Positions 9,303-16,702 of a stretch of DNA of 64,000 nt are shown here, in pieces. The translations under genes and the position numbers were made by a program. Numbering within the stretch: position 1 is the stretch's first letter; each line of letters begins with the position of its first letter. The stretch is from Porphyromonadaceae bacterium UBA7332 (lineage in GTDB: Bacteria > Bacteroidota > Bacteroidia > Bacteroidales > UBA7332): the NCBI GenBank assembly GCA_002471225.1, contig DKPO01000031.1, positions 57,539 to 121,538 of the forward strand, in the 5' to 3' direction. The notes under the pieces were generated by a model. It saw nothing but the letters and a program-made list of their open reading frames with translations, searched no databases and was not told the DNA's origin.

Positions 9303-9782
9303 ATGGAGAAGATTGCAAGTTTTACGATCGACCATTTACGTATGGCTCGCGGTATTTTCGTATCTCGTCGTGATCAGATTGGGAACGAGGTTGTGACAAC
9401 ATTTGATATCCGTATGAAAGTTCCGAATGCTGAACCTGTTTTGGGGCAGTCTGAAATTCATACAATTGAGCATCTGGCTGCTACCTATTTGAGAAATAAT
9501 GCTCAATGGAAAGATCAGATTATCTATTGGGGGCCGATGGGTTGTCTTACCGGGAACTACCTTATAATGAAAGGAGATCTGACATCTGCTGATATTTTGC
9601 CTCTTGTTCAGGATACTTTTGCTTTTATCCGTGATTTCGAAGGCGAGATTCCGGGAGCTACAGCAAAAGATTGTGGTAATTATTTAATGAATAATTTACC
9701 GATGGCTAAATATGAGGCTGCTAAATTCTACAACGAAGTGCTGACTCAGATGAAACCTGAAAATATGGAATACCCAAAATAA
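9303..9782 (+). CDS. luxS: S-ribosylhomocysteine lyase LuxS
   Basis: The 159-residue protein shows the metal-binding motif HTIEHLAATYLRN (HxxEH, about residues 53-57) and the third ligand/catalytic region KDCGNYL. It splits S-ribosylhomocysteine into homocysteine and DPD, the precursor of autoinducer-2, in the cytoplasm. It is co-transcribed with mtnN. The stop codon overlaps the foot of a bidirectional terminator shared with the convergent dacB gene. Whether the organism uses AI-2 as a signal cannot be told from this window. Confidence 0.96.
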   Translation: MEKIASFTIDHLRMARGIFVSRRDQIGNEVVTTFDIRMKVPNAEPVLGQSEIHTIEHLAATYLRNNAQWKDQIIYWGPMGCLTGNYLIMKGDLTSADILPLVQDTFAFIRDFEGEIPGATAKDCGNYLMNNLPMAKYEAAKFYNEVLTQMKPENMEYPK

Positions 9783-9814
9783 AAGAAGCAGCTCAAAAGA
9801 GCTGCTTCTTTTAT
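9781..9814. terminator. Bidirectional terminator between luxS and dacB
   Basis: A perfect 14-bp stem (arms 9781-9794 and 9799-9812) with the loop AAAA has U-rich tails in both directions. It separates the convergent luxS and PBP4-type genes. Confidence 0.88.
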
Positions 9815-9815
9815 T

Positions 9816-11237
9816 TTATAATGAAGATATCAGGGCATCCAGCCACTTTTCAATAGCATTGCGGGTTTGTATAAAAGTTCCGTTGTAATTATTTACAATT
9901 ATCGAAACGGCGTAACATTTACCACCCTTTTTTATATAGCCGGCATAAGCGAGCACTCCGCCCATTGATCCGCTTTTTAATCGGATTTCAGCATTATATG
10001 TTTTCTTATTCAGAATATTTTTGACTGTCCCTTCTTTACCGACTAAAGGTAATGTTCCTGCGAAAGTGTTTCCGAATGACGAATCCGAATAGATTTTACT
10101 AAGGAAATGAGTAATAAATCCGGTATGAATCTTATTTACCGGAGAAAGTCCGCTTCCGTCGAATAAATCAATACCTTTTACATCAATACCCTGTTTTTTC
10201 CAATGATTGTTTTCTGCCTTTACGCCATCCAAATACGAAGGCTTCTGATTTCTCTTCAGACTGATGGCGCGTAATATGCCTTCGGCAAACAGATTATTAC
10301 TGTATATATTCGTAATCCTGCAAATATCGCTTAGTTTCGGAGAAGAATAAGTATAAAGAACAGCATCATATTTTATAGCAGATTCATATTCAAAGACAAA
10401 ATGTCCATCCCACTTAATTCCGGCTTGCTTAATTGCTGAAGCCAGATCGGAAGCAAATACACGAGCCGGCTCAGGCATATCGCCTTTGATAATAAAACTT
10501 TCTTTGTTTGAGGGGATCGAACCCAGGATGACGCGCTCGTTCTGAAAAGGAGCTCCGTATATGTAGGCACTATCCTTATTGTTCGGTTTGCTCCTCAGCT
10601 GATTGATGAATTTTATAGAAGGAATGACAGGAATTGTTTTCAAAATCTCTGGTTTACTTCCTGCTGATTTTGAGCGCAAAAATAACTCATAGGTATTGTC
10701 TTTGTAATTAAGCCCCCACACTCCGGACCCGTAATAATTGCCCATATCTTCCCAAATCCATTTATTCGGAACGATCTCAGCTCCGTATAAATGAGAGTCG
10801 ATACAAATATTTCCTTTAATCTGACGAATTCCCTTTTTCTGAAGCACACTTACAAAGGAGGATATAGGGTCGGTTTTGAAGTAACGCGAGCCTAATGTGG
10901 GATCACCTCCCCCGATTACAATCACATCACCCTGTAATAATCCATCTGCTTGAATATTGCCTTTATAGGCAAATGTTGTACGAAAAGTAAAATCTGACGA
11001 AAGTATGGCTAATGCCGAAGCTGTTGTGTATAGCTTCAATACCGAAGCAGGCGTTAACAAACGATCGTTCTGATAAGCATATATTTCTTTCTGTTCCGAA
11101 CACTCCCGAACTGAAGCTGATACGGATGTATATTTCTGAGATGATCCTCCAAAAAATGCAGGTATATCATGTCCGGCAAAAACAGGTACATTTGCCAGCA
11201 TGATAAAACTGGCGAATAACAGAAGCTTTGTTTTCAT
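9816..11237 (-). CDS. dacB: D-alanyl-D-alanine carboxypeptidase/endopeptidase (PBP4, DacB family)
   Basis: The 473-residue protein starts with a signal peptide (MKTKLLLFASFIMLANVPVFAG) and carries the three serine-transferase motifs of peptidase family S13. SVLK (SxxK) lies in LTPASVLKLYTTASA near residue 65, SNN (SxN) in IYSNNLFAEG, and KSG in LKSGSMGG. The long insertion between SxxK and SxN is typical of PBP4. It trims or cleaves peptide cross-links of peptidoglycan in the periplasm. It is monocistronic. Confidence 0.93.
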   Translation of the reverse strand: MKTKLLLFASFIMLANVPVFAGHDIPAFFGGSSQKYTSVSASVRECSEQKEIYAYQNDRLLTPASVLKLYTTASALAILSSDFTFRTTFAYKGNIQADGLLQGDVIVIGGGDPTLGSRYFKTDPISSFVSVLQKKGIRQIKGNICIDSHLYGAEIVPNKWIWEDMGNYYGSGVWGLNYKDNTYELFLRSKSAGSKPEILKTIPVIPSIKFINQLRSKPNNKDSAYIYGAPFQNERVILGSIPSNKESFIIKGDMPEPARVFASDLASAIKQAGIKWDGHFVFEYESAIKYDAVLYTYSSPKLSDICRITNIYSNNLFAEGILRAISLKRNQKPSYLDGVKAENNHWKKQGIDVKGIDLFDGSGLSPVNKIHTGFITHFLSKIYSDSSFGNTFAGTLPLVGKEGTVKNILNKKTYNAEIRLKSGSMGGVLAYAGYIKKGGKCYAVSIIVNNYNGTFIQTRNAIEKWLDALISSL

Positions 11238-11553
11238 ATTTAACCGATTAAGATAATAATGGGATTTATGGCATAAAGTTACATCAAAATTTTATTTGAA
11301 TATTTAGTTTGTTACGATGAGTAGAGAGAAAGACTCTTATTTGTTAAAGCTTACGTTTCTGTATCTGATACAGAATGCAATTTTTTGTATGCAACATTAA
11401 TTTTATTGCATATCTTTGTTCCTACTTAAAGTGATTTATTTTTACACTATCCGTTATACTAAAGATCAGTTGTATCTAAACTAAAACGCTAGATATGCAC
11501 GTAAAACAAATCTAATTAAATAATTGAAAATTAAAAGACTAACTTCTTTATCC
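11238..11553. other. Divergent promoter region between dacB and tdk
   Basis: About 315 AT-rich bases without a protein-like frame. TATCTTTG at 11411-11418 matches the -7 consensus and is the likely tdk promoter, which would give a leader of roughly 130 bases. No strong hairpin is visible in that leader. Confidence 0.5.
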
Positions 11554-12132
11554 ATGGTTTATAACGAATCTAAAATCGCTGAACGTCATACAAGAGGACG
11601 GATCGAAGTTATTTGCGGATCTATGTTCTCAGGTAAAACGGAAGAGCTGATACGACGAATGAAACGTGCTAAAATAGCCAGACAAGCTGTCGAAATATTT
11701 AAACCAACAGTCGACGTTCGCTATTCAAATGATGAAGTCGTTTCTCACGACAAGAACTCTATAATCTCGACACCTGTTGATAACTCCAGCAGTATATTAC
11801 TTCTTTCCAGTAATGTGGAAGTAGTAGGTATTGACGAAGCTCAGTTTTTTGATGAAGGATTGATTGACGTATGCAATCAGTTAGCTGATAACGGAGTCCG
11901 GGTTATTGTAGCGGGACTGGATATGGACTATAAAGGAAAACCTTTCGGACCGATGCCTGCCTTGTGTGCCATTGCGGATGATGTAACTAAAGTTCATGCT
12001 ATTTGTACACGTTGTGGTAATCTTGCAAATTACTCTTATCGTCTGGTCGAAAATGAAAAACAAGTATTGTTGGGCGAAAAAACAGAATACGAGCCTTTAT
12101 GCAGGGCTTGCTATATCGAAGCTCACCAATAA
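11554..12132 (+). CDS. tdk: Thymidine kinase (type II)
   Basis: About 192 residues from the ATG at 11554. An in-frame TTG lies 30 bases upstream, but the MVYNES start matches the usual start of this family before RGRIEVICGSMFSGKTEEL. The P-loop GSMFSGKT, the catalytic DEAQFF motif and two CxxC zinc-binding pairs (CTRC and CRAC, late in the protein) are all present. It phosphorylates thymidine to dTMP with ATP in nucleotide salvage. The AI-2E permease gene follows 37 bases downstream and is probably co-transcribed. Confidence 0.95.
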   Translation: MVYNESKIAERHTRGRIEVICGSMFSGKTEELIRRMKRAKIARQAVEIFKPTVDVRYSNDEVVSHDKNSIISTPVDNSSSILLLSSNVEVVGIDEAQFFDEGLIDVCNQLADNGVRVIVAGLDMDYKGKPFGPMPALCAIADDVTKVHAICTRCGNLANYSYRLVENEKQVLLGEKTEYEPLCRACYIEAHQ

Positions 12133-12169
12133 TAACAGGATGACATAACTAACTAAAACTTAATTAACT

Positions 12170-13288
12170 ATGAATTCTTTTGATAAACCCTATACCTTTG
12201 ATCGTGTCGTTCGTATTATTATCGGTATTATTGTCGTTGTCGGATTACTTGCATTGATCAATCGATTAAGTTCGGTACTGGTTACTTTTTTCGTTGGGTG
12301 GTTGATCGCCTATATGCTGAATCCGTTTGTAGATTTTATACAGCATAAGTTGAAAGTAAAAAACAGGATAGCCTCTATTTTTCTTTCTATTATTATTGTA
12401 GTCGGAAGTATAGTGGGAATTGTTATTGCTTTAATACCTGCTATTTCTGCCGAGTTTTCCAAAATGACCGACTTATTACACCACTACCAGGGTGCAGGAG
12501 GATATATTCCTTTTATACCGACCGATCTTCAGGATTTTATTTCAGAAAAGATCAATCTGAAAGAGTGGCTCCAATATATGAATAAAGAAGATTGGCAAAA
12601 ACTTATCGAAGAGTTTTTTCCTAAGGTAATCGGCCTTTTCTCAAGCTCGGTAAACTGGCTTATCGGTCTGTTTGCTTCTTCCATTACCTTATTATATGTA
12701 TTTTTTATTCTGCTGGATTACGATAAGATCTCAAAAGGTTTTATCAATATAATTCCTCAGAAATATCGCGAAGACGTATCGGGTTTGATGGATAATCTGG
12801 AATACTCAATGAATAGTTATTTCCGTGGCCAGGCTTTAGTTGCTTTTATTGTAGGAATATTGTTCGCTATCGGTTTTAATATTGTCGGACTTCCTCTAGC
12901 GACCGTTTTGGGACTTTTTATTGGTCTATTGAATATGGTTCCCTACCTTCAGACTTTAGGTATTATACCGACAGCTATGCTTTGCGTAATTAAGTCAGCA
13001 GAGAGTGGAGGAAGTTTTTGGGGTGTATTTGCCGCATCTTTGCTTGTTTTTGCTGTGGTGCAAATTATACAGGACGGATTTCTTACTCCGCGTATCATGG
13101 GTAAAATTACAGGTCTTAATCCGGCGATTATTCTATTGTCTCTTTCTATTTGGGGTAGCTTAATGGGTATTGTCGGTATGATTATTGCACTTCCGATGAC
13201 TACATTGATTATCTTCTATTACGAGCGTTTTATCCTCGAAAGTGATAATAAATCTATAAATAAGACTTCTGATAAGACAAAGAAGTAA
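12170..13288 (+). CDS. AI-2E family transporter (PF01594-type permease)
   Basis: The 372-residue integral membrane protein has about eight hydrophobic segments in the usual arrangement: a paired N-terminal set, a large amphipathic middle region (about 95-155), then a bundle of C-terminal helices with GLPLATVLGLFIGLLNMVPYLQ and LNPAIILLSLSIWGSLMGIVGMIIA (quoted here in parts). Members have been proposed to export autoinducer-2 or to act as cation/proton antiporters, and the real substrate of most is unknown. luxS lies 2.4 kb away but on a separate transcript, so a link to AI-2 is only suggestive. Confidence 0.85.
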   Translation: MNSFDKPYTFDRVVRIIIGIIVVVGLLALINRLSSVLVTFFVGWLIAYMLNPFVDFIQHKLKVKNRIASIFLSIIIVVGSIVGIVIALIPAISAEFSKMTDLLHHYQGAGGYIPFIPTDLQDFISEKINLKEWLQYMNKEDWQKLIEEFFPKVIGLFSSSVNWLIGLFASSITLLYVFFILLDYDKISKGFINIIPQKYREDVSGLMDNLEYSMNSYFRGQALVAFIVGILFAIGFNIVGLPLATVLGLFIGLLNMVPYLQTLGIIPTAMLCVIKSAESGGSFWGVFAASLLVFAVVQIIQDGFLTPRIMGKITGLNPAIILLSLSIWGSLMGIVGMIIALPMTTLIIFYYERFILESDNKSINKTSDKTKK

Positions 13289-13324
13289 ACTAAGGTTAAA
13301 AACGGCCTTTTTTCAGGATGAATG

Positions 13325-13356
13325 TTTGGACGTTTACAGGAAACGTCATATCTTTG
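13325..13356 (+). promoter_or_regulatory. Promoter of first tRNA-Lys
   Basis: TTTG (13325-13328), a 20-base spacer and TATCTTTG (13349-13356) form a perfect Bacteroidetes promoter. The adjoining bases CAACGCATTTGAGAA recur at the other tRNA-Lys and at the tRNA at the right edge. Confidence 0.8.
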
Positions 13357-13387
13357 CAACGCATTTGAGAAACAAACGCACATCAAT

Positions 13388-13460
13388 GATTCGCTAGCTC
13401 AGCTGGTAGAGCACAACACTTTTAATGTTGGGGTCCTGGGTTCGAGCCCCAGGCGGATCA
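13388..13460 (+). tRNA. tRNA-Lys (anticodon TTT)
   Basis: The 73-base cloverleaf has acceptor arms GATTCGC and GCGGATC (one T-G pair), a D arm with AGCTGGTAGA, the anticodon loop CTTTTAA and a T arm with GTTCGAG. It is followed directly by an intrinsic terminator. A second identical copy lies 173 bases downstream with its own promoter and terminator. Confidence 0.96.
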
Positions 13461-13462
13461 CG

Positions 13463-13498
13463 AAAAAGGAGTTAAGATTTTTCTTAACTCCTTTTTTT
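13463..13498 (+). terminator. Terminator of first tRNA-Lys
   Basis: A 15-bp perfect stem (arms 13463-13477 and 13482-13496) with the loop TTTT, running into a T tract. Confidence 0.88.
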
Positions 13499-13564
13499 AT
13501 GAAGCTATGATTGTATCAAAGATATTTTCATGAACTTCTAACCATCTGTTATAAAAAAATAGGC

Positions 13565-13592
13565 CAGCTCTCTTGCAGAGCTGACTTTTTTT
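13565..13592 (+). terminator. Second hairpin with T-run ahead of tRNA-Lys 2
   Basis: CAGCTC (13565-13570) and GAGCTG (13578-13583) form a 6-bp stem with a following AC and seven T. It overlaps the -33 element of the next tRNA promoter, so it probably insulates that promoter from upstream transcription. Confidence 0.5.
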
Positions 13593-13603
13593 ACTTACCT
13601 TTG
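13573..13603 (+). promoter_or_regulatory. Promoter of second tRNA-Lys
   Basis: TTG (13573-13575), a 20-base spacer and TACCTTTG (13596-13603). It is followed by the same CAACGCATTTGAGAA stretch as at the first tRNA-Lys. Confidence 0.78.
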
Positions 13604-13633
13604 CAACGCATTTGAGAATAATGCACACCAAAT

Positions 13634-13706
13634 GATTCGCTAGCTCAGCTGGTAGAGCACAACACTTTTAATGTTGGGGTCCTGGGTTCGAGCCCCAGGC
13701 GGATCA
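13634..13706 (+). tRNA. tRNA-Lys (anticodon TTT), second copy
   Basis: Identical over all 73 bases to the tRNA at 13388-13460. The promoter spacer and terminator sequences differ from the first copy, so this is an old duplication of a whole unit rather than a recent one. Confidence 0.96.
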
Positions 13707-13707
13707 C

Positions 13708-13744
13708 AAAAAGAGCTTCTGATTTTTCAGAGGCTCTTTTTTTT
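13708..13744 (+). terminator. Terminator of second tRNA-Lys
   Basis: A 15-bp stem with one T-G pair (arms 13708-13722 and 13727-13741) and the loop TTTT, ending in a T run. Confidence 0.85.
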
Positions 13745-13873
13745 ATGTATTCTCTTATCTCACTGCGATATAAATGAACTTATAATTTTTACTAGTCAAT
13801 ACCGTTTTCAGAAGATACTATTCATTGAGAAAACGAAGTAACTTCATGAGTAAAACAAACGTATTTGTTATAT

Positions 13874-13915
13874 AAAACGAAGGCATTTGGCGATCACCAA
13901 ATACCTTCGTTTTTC
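13874..13915. terminator. Terminator-like hairpin with no adjacent gene
   Basis: A 17-bp stem with one C-A mismatch (arms 13874-13890 and 13898-13914) carries U-rich flanks on both strands. It lies about 130 bases past the tRNA-Lys terminator and 1.2 kb before the next gene, so either it terminates an unannotated small RNA or it is a relic. Confidence 0.6.
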
Positions 13916-13998
13916 GTATAATTCGGGTTTACCTGCAATTTGTAAAATCTTTTACTCGTTCCGATAGGAATCAATGAATAATCTGATTTTATCCTACA

Positions 13999-14065
13999 CA
14001 TCTTACACACAACGTCTAATATATTGATCTGTAATGAGTAAAGTGTGATAGATGGGTGTAAGATG
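13999..14065. repeat. Separated inverted repeat CATCTTACACmC
   Basis: CATCTTACACAC (13999-14010) and the inverted GGGTGTAAGATG (14054-14065) match at 11 of 12 positions, 43 bases apart. The left arm is preceded by the similar CCTACACAT, so it looks like a 9-bp tandem pair. That layout resembles the ATCTGCAAC pair and its inverted copies at 14600-14664. Confidence 0.65.
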
Positions 14066-14291
14066 CAGAATGCTTTTTAATGATTTATATTACAGATATT
14101 GAGTGTATTATAATCAATGTGCAGGTTGAAACCCATAAAGACATCTGTGTTGTAAATTTTCTTCAGGAAGATATATCCGTTTTTTGAAGTATATAGCCAA
14201 TCTATCAATAAGATAAACTATCTCTTTCCGAATATTAAGTCATTTATTAGAAATATATGGCTCAAAAATTAAGCCTTTGTTTTGTATTTTT

Positions 14292-14345
14292 GATACGTAT
14301 GAAAAATAATTTACATACGTATCAGGAATAATTTACATACGTATG
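14292..14345. repeat. Three ATACGTAT palindromes spaced exactly 22 bp
   Basis: The palindrome ATACGTAT occurs at 14293-14300, 14315-14322 and 14337-14344. The last two are embedded in an exact 18-base direct repeat (14305-14322 and 14327-14344). The first and second copies are also arms of a larger inverted repeat. The constant 22-base period is close to two helical turns, as expected for an array of operator sites. Confidence 0.85.
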
Positions 14346-14440
14346 CAAATTTCGTTCGATAAGGCAATTTGAATTTTAAATTCATTTGCTGACTAAATCC
14401 TATTATTTTAATCGATTGTCTTTTTGAATAAACATCATAA

Positions 14441-14524
14441 AGATACGGTGTATCTCTGAAAAGAAACGGTATATCTTTCCAACAATACGGTATATCTTTT
14501 AGAAGAAACGGTTTATCTTTTTAG
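14441..14524. repeat. Four tandem 21-bp direct repeats with core ACGGTnTATCT
   Basis: ACGGT begins at 14445, 14466, 14487 and 14508, giving an exact 21-base period over four units. The core ACGGT(G/A/T)TATCT is preserved in every unit and the flanking bases are mostly A upstream and T downstream. This is iteron- or operator-like architecture, not a coding repeat (there is no open frame with sensible composition). Confidence 0.88.
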
Positions 14525-14599
14525 AGATATGCCTTGCATTTTAAATTAAGCCCTGATTCCCTTTAGGCACTTACTATAAAACAAAAAAAACTGCATTCT

Positions 14600-14754
14600 A
14601 TCTGCAACATCTGCAACAACCCTCGGAAACGCTTTGTGGATAGGCGATTGCGTCTGTTGCAGATGGTTGCAGATGGTTGCAGATGAAATTTCATCTGCAA
14701 CGCTTAATGTGTTGTTTAATAGGTTTTTATGCGTCTGTTGCAGATGTTGCAGAT
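14600..14754. repeat. Eight copies of ATCTGCAAC in both orientations, with a 26-bp perfect palindrome
   Basis: ATCTGCAAC occurs on the plus strand at 14600-14608, 14609-14617 and 14693-14701. It occurs inverted (GTTGCAGAT) at 14656-14664, 14666-14674, 14676-14684, 14737-14745 and 14746-14754. Copies are spaced 9 or 10 bases within clusters. The copies at 14676 and 14693 form a perfect 26-bp palindrome. GCGTCTGTTGCAGATG is itself repeated at 14650 and 14731. A single DnaA-box-like TGTGGATAG lies at 14635-14643. Confidence 0.88.
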
Positions 14755-15162
14755 AAAACTTCGTTATTTGTATAGTGTAAAAGAAATGACAATTTGATTG
14801 TCTCTTGTGCGATTTGTTAGCTTTTGCTAGTGTAAATAAATACATTGGATTTAACTTTCTGGTGGATATATAATTTTACAAATTGCTGAAAGAATAATTT
14901 AACTAGTATCAATCTATTTATATATGTGTTGTTTGCTTAAAGACAAGAACTGCAATCACTTGTGATTTTTTACAAGTCTGTTTTTCTGACTTATATGTAT
15001 TTTCAATCCCTTTTTATTTTCAGTAAATCACATTTCTGTTATCTATACAAAGCTTAAAACTGTTAAATAGATAGTAGGCTTTAGCTAATAATTTTAATAT
15101 TGCAAAACATAAACGATGCATTTAGAATCTGTACACCATTTAGAAAAATATAATCTGAACTT

Positions 15163-15933
15163 ATGAGTTTACTACTAAAGTCCTTTGAAAGTTTTTTCTC
15201 TGACGAGCCAGGTGATTCTCTTTATATTGAGGACCATCAGTTTTTTGTGGATGATTTGCAAAGATGGTTTGAAGTTTGTAGTTCAGCTTTCGAAAAACCT
15301 TCGTTTGTACATAACAGAGTTGATGATTGTGTATATCTGATATCTAACTCGCTAATGGATTTATTGGGCTATAATCGGGAGGAATTTGCAGATATGGGTC
15401 CTCAATTTTTGAGACAACTTATGCATCATGCTGACTCAAAAGAGTTGGATGCTATTTGTAATCCTGCATTAAATGAACTGATCCCACAGCATACCCAAAA
15501 TGCCTCCCCTTATTTTACGTTGAAATTTAATTTCAGAATCCGTCATAAAAAAGGACATTATCTTACCTTGGATTGTTTCTTATACCCGATCTATTCTATT
15601 GATGGAGTTGTGCATTTTACATTAACTTATATAAGACCTACTACGCGACTTGTTCATGTTAATCTTCAGGTTTATTTTATGTATGACAATATGCGTTTTA
15701 TTTATAACAGGCGTTTGAAGAGTTTTTTGCCTGAGAAAAAAGCTCGTTTGGATGATCAGGAGTTGCTGATTTTGAACTATACGGCAAAAGGTAATAAGGA
15801 ATATGAAATAGCGGAAATGATGAATCTGGATGTGAATAGGGTGAAGTATTATAAGAAACGCGTAATGAAGAAACTCTCTGTACATAGCATGCCTGAAGCT
15901 CTGTATTTTGCTTTGAAAATGAATCTGATTTAA
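15163..15933 (+). CDS. PAS-like sensor with LuxR-type helix-turn-helix (first of a tandem pair)
   Basis: The 256-residue cytoplasmic protein has an N-terminal PAS-like region (about 45-165, with YLISNSLMDLLGYNREEFADMG). A LuxR/GerE-type DNA-binding domain occupies about 195-256, with ELLILNYTAKGNKEYEIAEMM, then RVKYYKKRVMKKLSVHSMPEAL (quoted here in parts). The next gene starts 28 bases downstream and encodes a protein of the same size and layout, so the two are tandem duplicates in one operon. The upstream 0.9 kb contains phased repeat arrays that could be binding sites for one or both proteins. Signal and target genes are unknown. Confidence 0.8.
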   Translation: MSLLLKSFESFFSDEPGDSLYIEDHQFFVDDLQRWFEVCSSAFEKPSFVHNRVDDCVYLISNSLMDLLGYNREEFADMGPQFLRQLMHHADSKELDAICNPALNELIPQHTQNASPYFTLKFNFRIRHKKGHYLTLDCFLYPIYSIDGVVHFTLTYIRPTTRLVHVNLQVYFMYDNMRFIYNRRLKSFLPEKKARLDDQELLILNYTAKGNKEYEIAEMMNLDVNRVKYYKKRVMKKLSVHSMPEALYFALKMNLI

Positions 15934-15961
15934 ATCAGTTATTTAATTAAACAGACAAATA

Positions 15962-16702
15962 ATGGAAGTAAATAATCTGTATATTAACGATCAGGACTTT
16001 GCATCGGATATTGGATTTAACCTCGAATCCATGCACTTTAATATTGAAGCATTGGCTTGTAATAATGCTCAAACTCATATTATAATTGATCATCGATTAA
16101 AGCAGCTTTCGATCTATAATTATGATCATAAGTTATATAAGCTCTTAGGAGGTGATCGGAATAACCTGGATATGAAAACTTTGAGTAAGCTTTTAGATAC
16201 TGATACCAAGGAACTTATTCTAGGTTATATAGATGTGGTAAACAAGACGTTTGTACATCCATATAAATATGAGGATAAGAATTTCTATTTCTCCATCTGC
16301 TTCAATATAAATAAAAATTTGTGTATGAATGGTCTGAAGCTTAGGCTTATACCAATGATTTATACGCCCGATAAATTGCTTTATGCCTCCCTCCTTTTAA
16401 TTGAACAGATCAGTTATATAGGAGAGCCGGTTCTGGAAATGTTTCTTACGGATGAAAGATGTACGAAGTTGTATGATCGGGTAAGTCGATCGTTTATACG
16501 TGAGGAACATACACAACTCAGTTTTATAGAGTGTGATATACTCAGACGCTCGGGCGAAGGAGAAAAAGAATCGGAGATTGCAGATGGACTTGATTTGTCT
16601 GCTTCGTCACTGAAACGACTGAAACAGTCGATATTCGATAAGTTAAAAGTGAGAACAATATCTGAAGCTATTTATATTGCATATAAGAAGGGATTGATTT
16701 AA
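15962..16702 (+). CDS. LuxR-type helix-turn-helix regulator, paralogue of the preceding gene
   Basis: The 246-residue protein has a diverged PAS-like N-terminal half and a C-terminal LuxR-type helix-turn-helix (CDILRRSGEGEKESEIADGL, then SSLKRLKQSIFDKLKVRT). Both tandem proteins end in a matching pattern, SxxEAxYxAxKxxLI. The sensor halves share little identity, suggesting they answer different signals or form a heterodimer. The ATG follows a 28-base gap after the first gene, so they are probably co-transcribed. Confidence 0.78.
   Translation: MEVNNLYINDQDFASDIGFNLESMHFNIEALACNNAQTHIIIDHRLKQLSIYNYDHKLYKLLGGDRNNLDMKTLSKLLDTDTKELILGYIDVVNKTFVHPYKYEDKNFYFSICFNINKNLCMNGLKLRLIPMIYTPDKLLYASLLLIEQISYIGEPVLEMFLTDERCTKLYDRVSRSFIREEHTQLSFIECDILRRSGEGEKESEIADGLDLSASSLKRLKQSIFDKLKVRTISEAIYIAYKKGLI

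Larger units (their letters stand above)
13742..14291. other. Gene-free, AT-rich region with isolated hairpin and inverted repeat
   Basis: No frame here has protein-like composition. It holds the orphan hairpin at 13874-13914 and the separated inverted repeat at 13999-14065, listed on their own. It is the left part of a 1.4-kb non-coding stretch that is rich in several unrelated short repeats further right. Confidence 0.55.

Noticed and set aside
13322..13510. Open frame through the first tRNA-Lys
   Set aside because: It lies entirely over the promoter, tRNA and terminator of a stable RNA gene.
14292..14754. CRISPR array
   Set aside because: Repeat units are 9 to 22 bases, there are no unique spacers of about 30 bases and no cas genes; the periodicity fits binding sites instead.
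14600..14754. Chromosomal origin oriC
   Set aside because: Only one DnaA-box-like site (8 of 9 matches) is seen and no dnaA or dnaN gene is near; kept only as a possibility in the findings.
14546..14845. A 99-codon minus-strand open frame across the ATCTGCAAC repeats
   Set aside because: Its sequence merely translates the nonamer repeats (HLQQ, VADVAD) and has no family resemblance, plausible start signal or neighbours; it is better read as non-coding repeat DNA.
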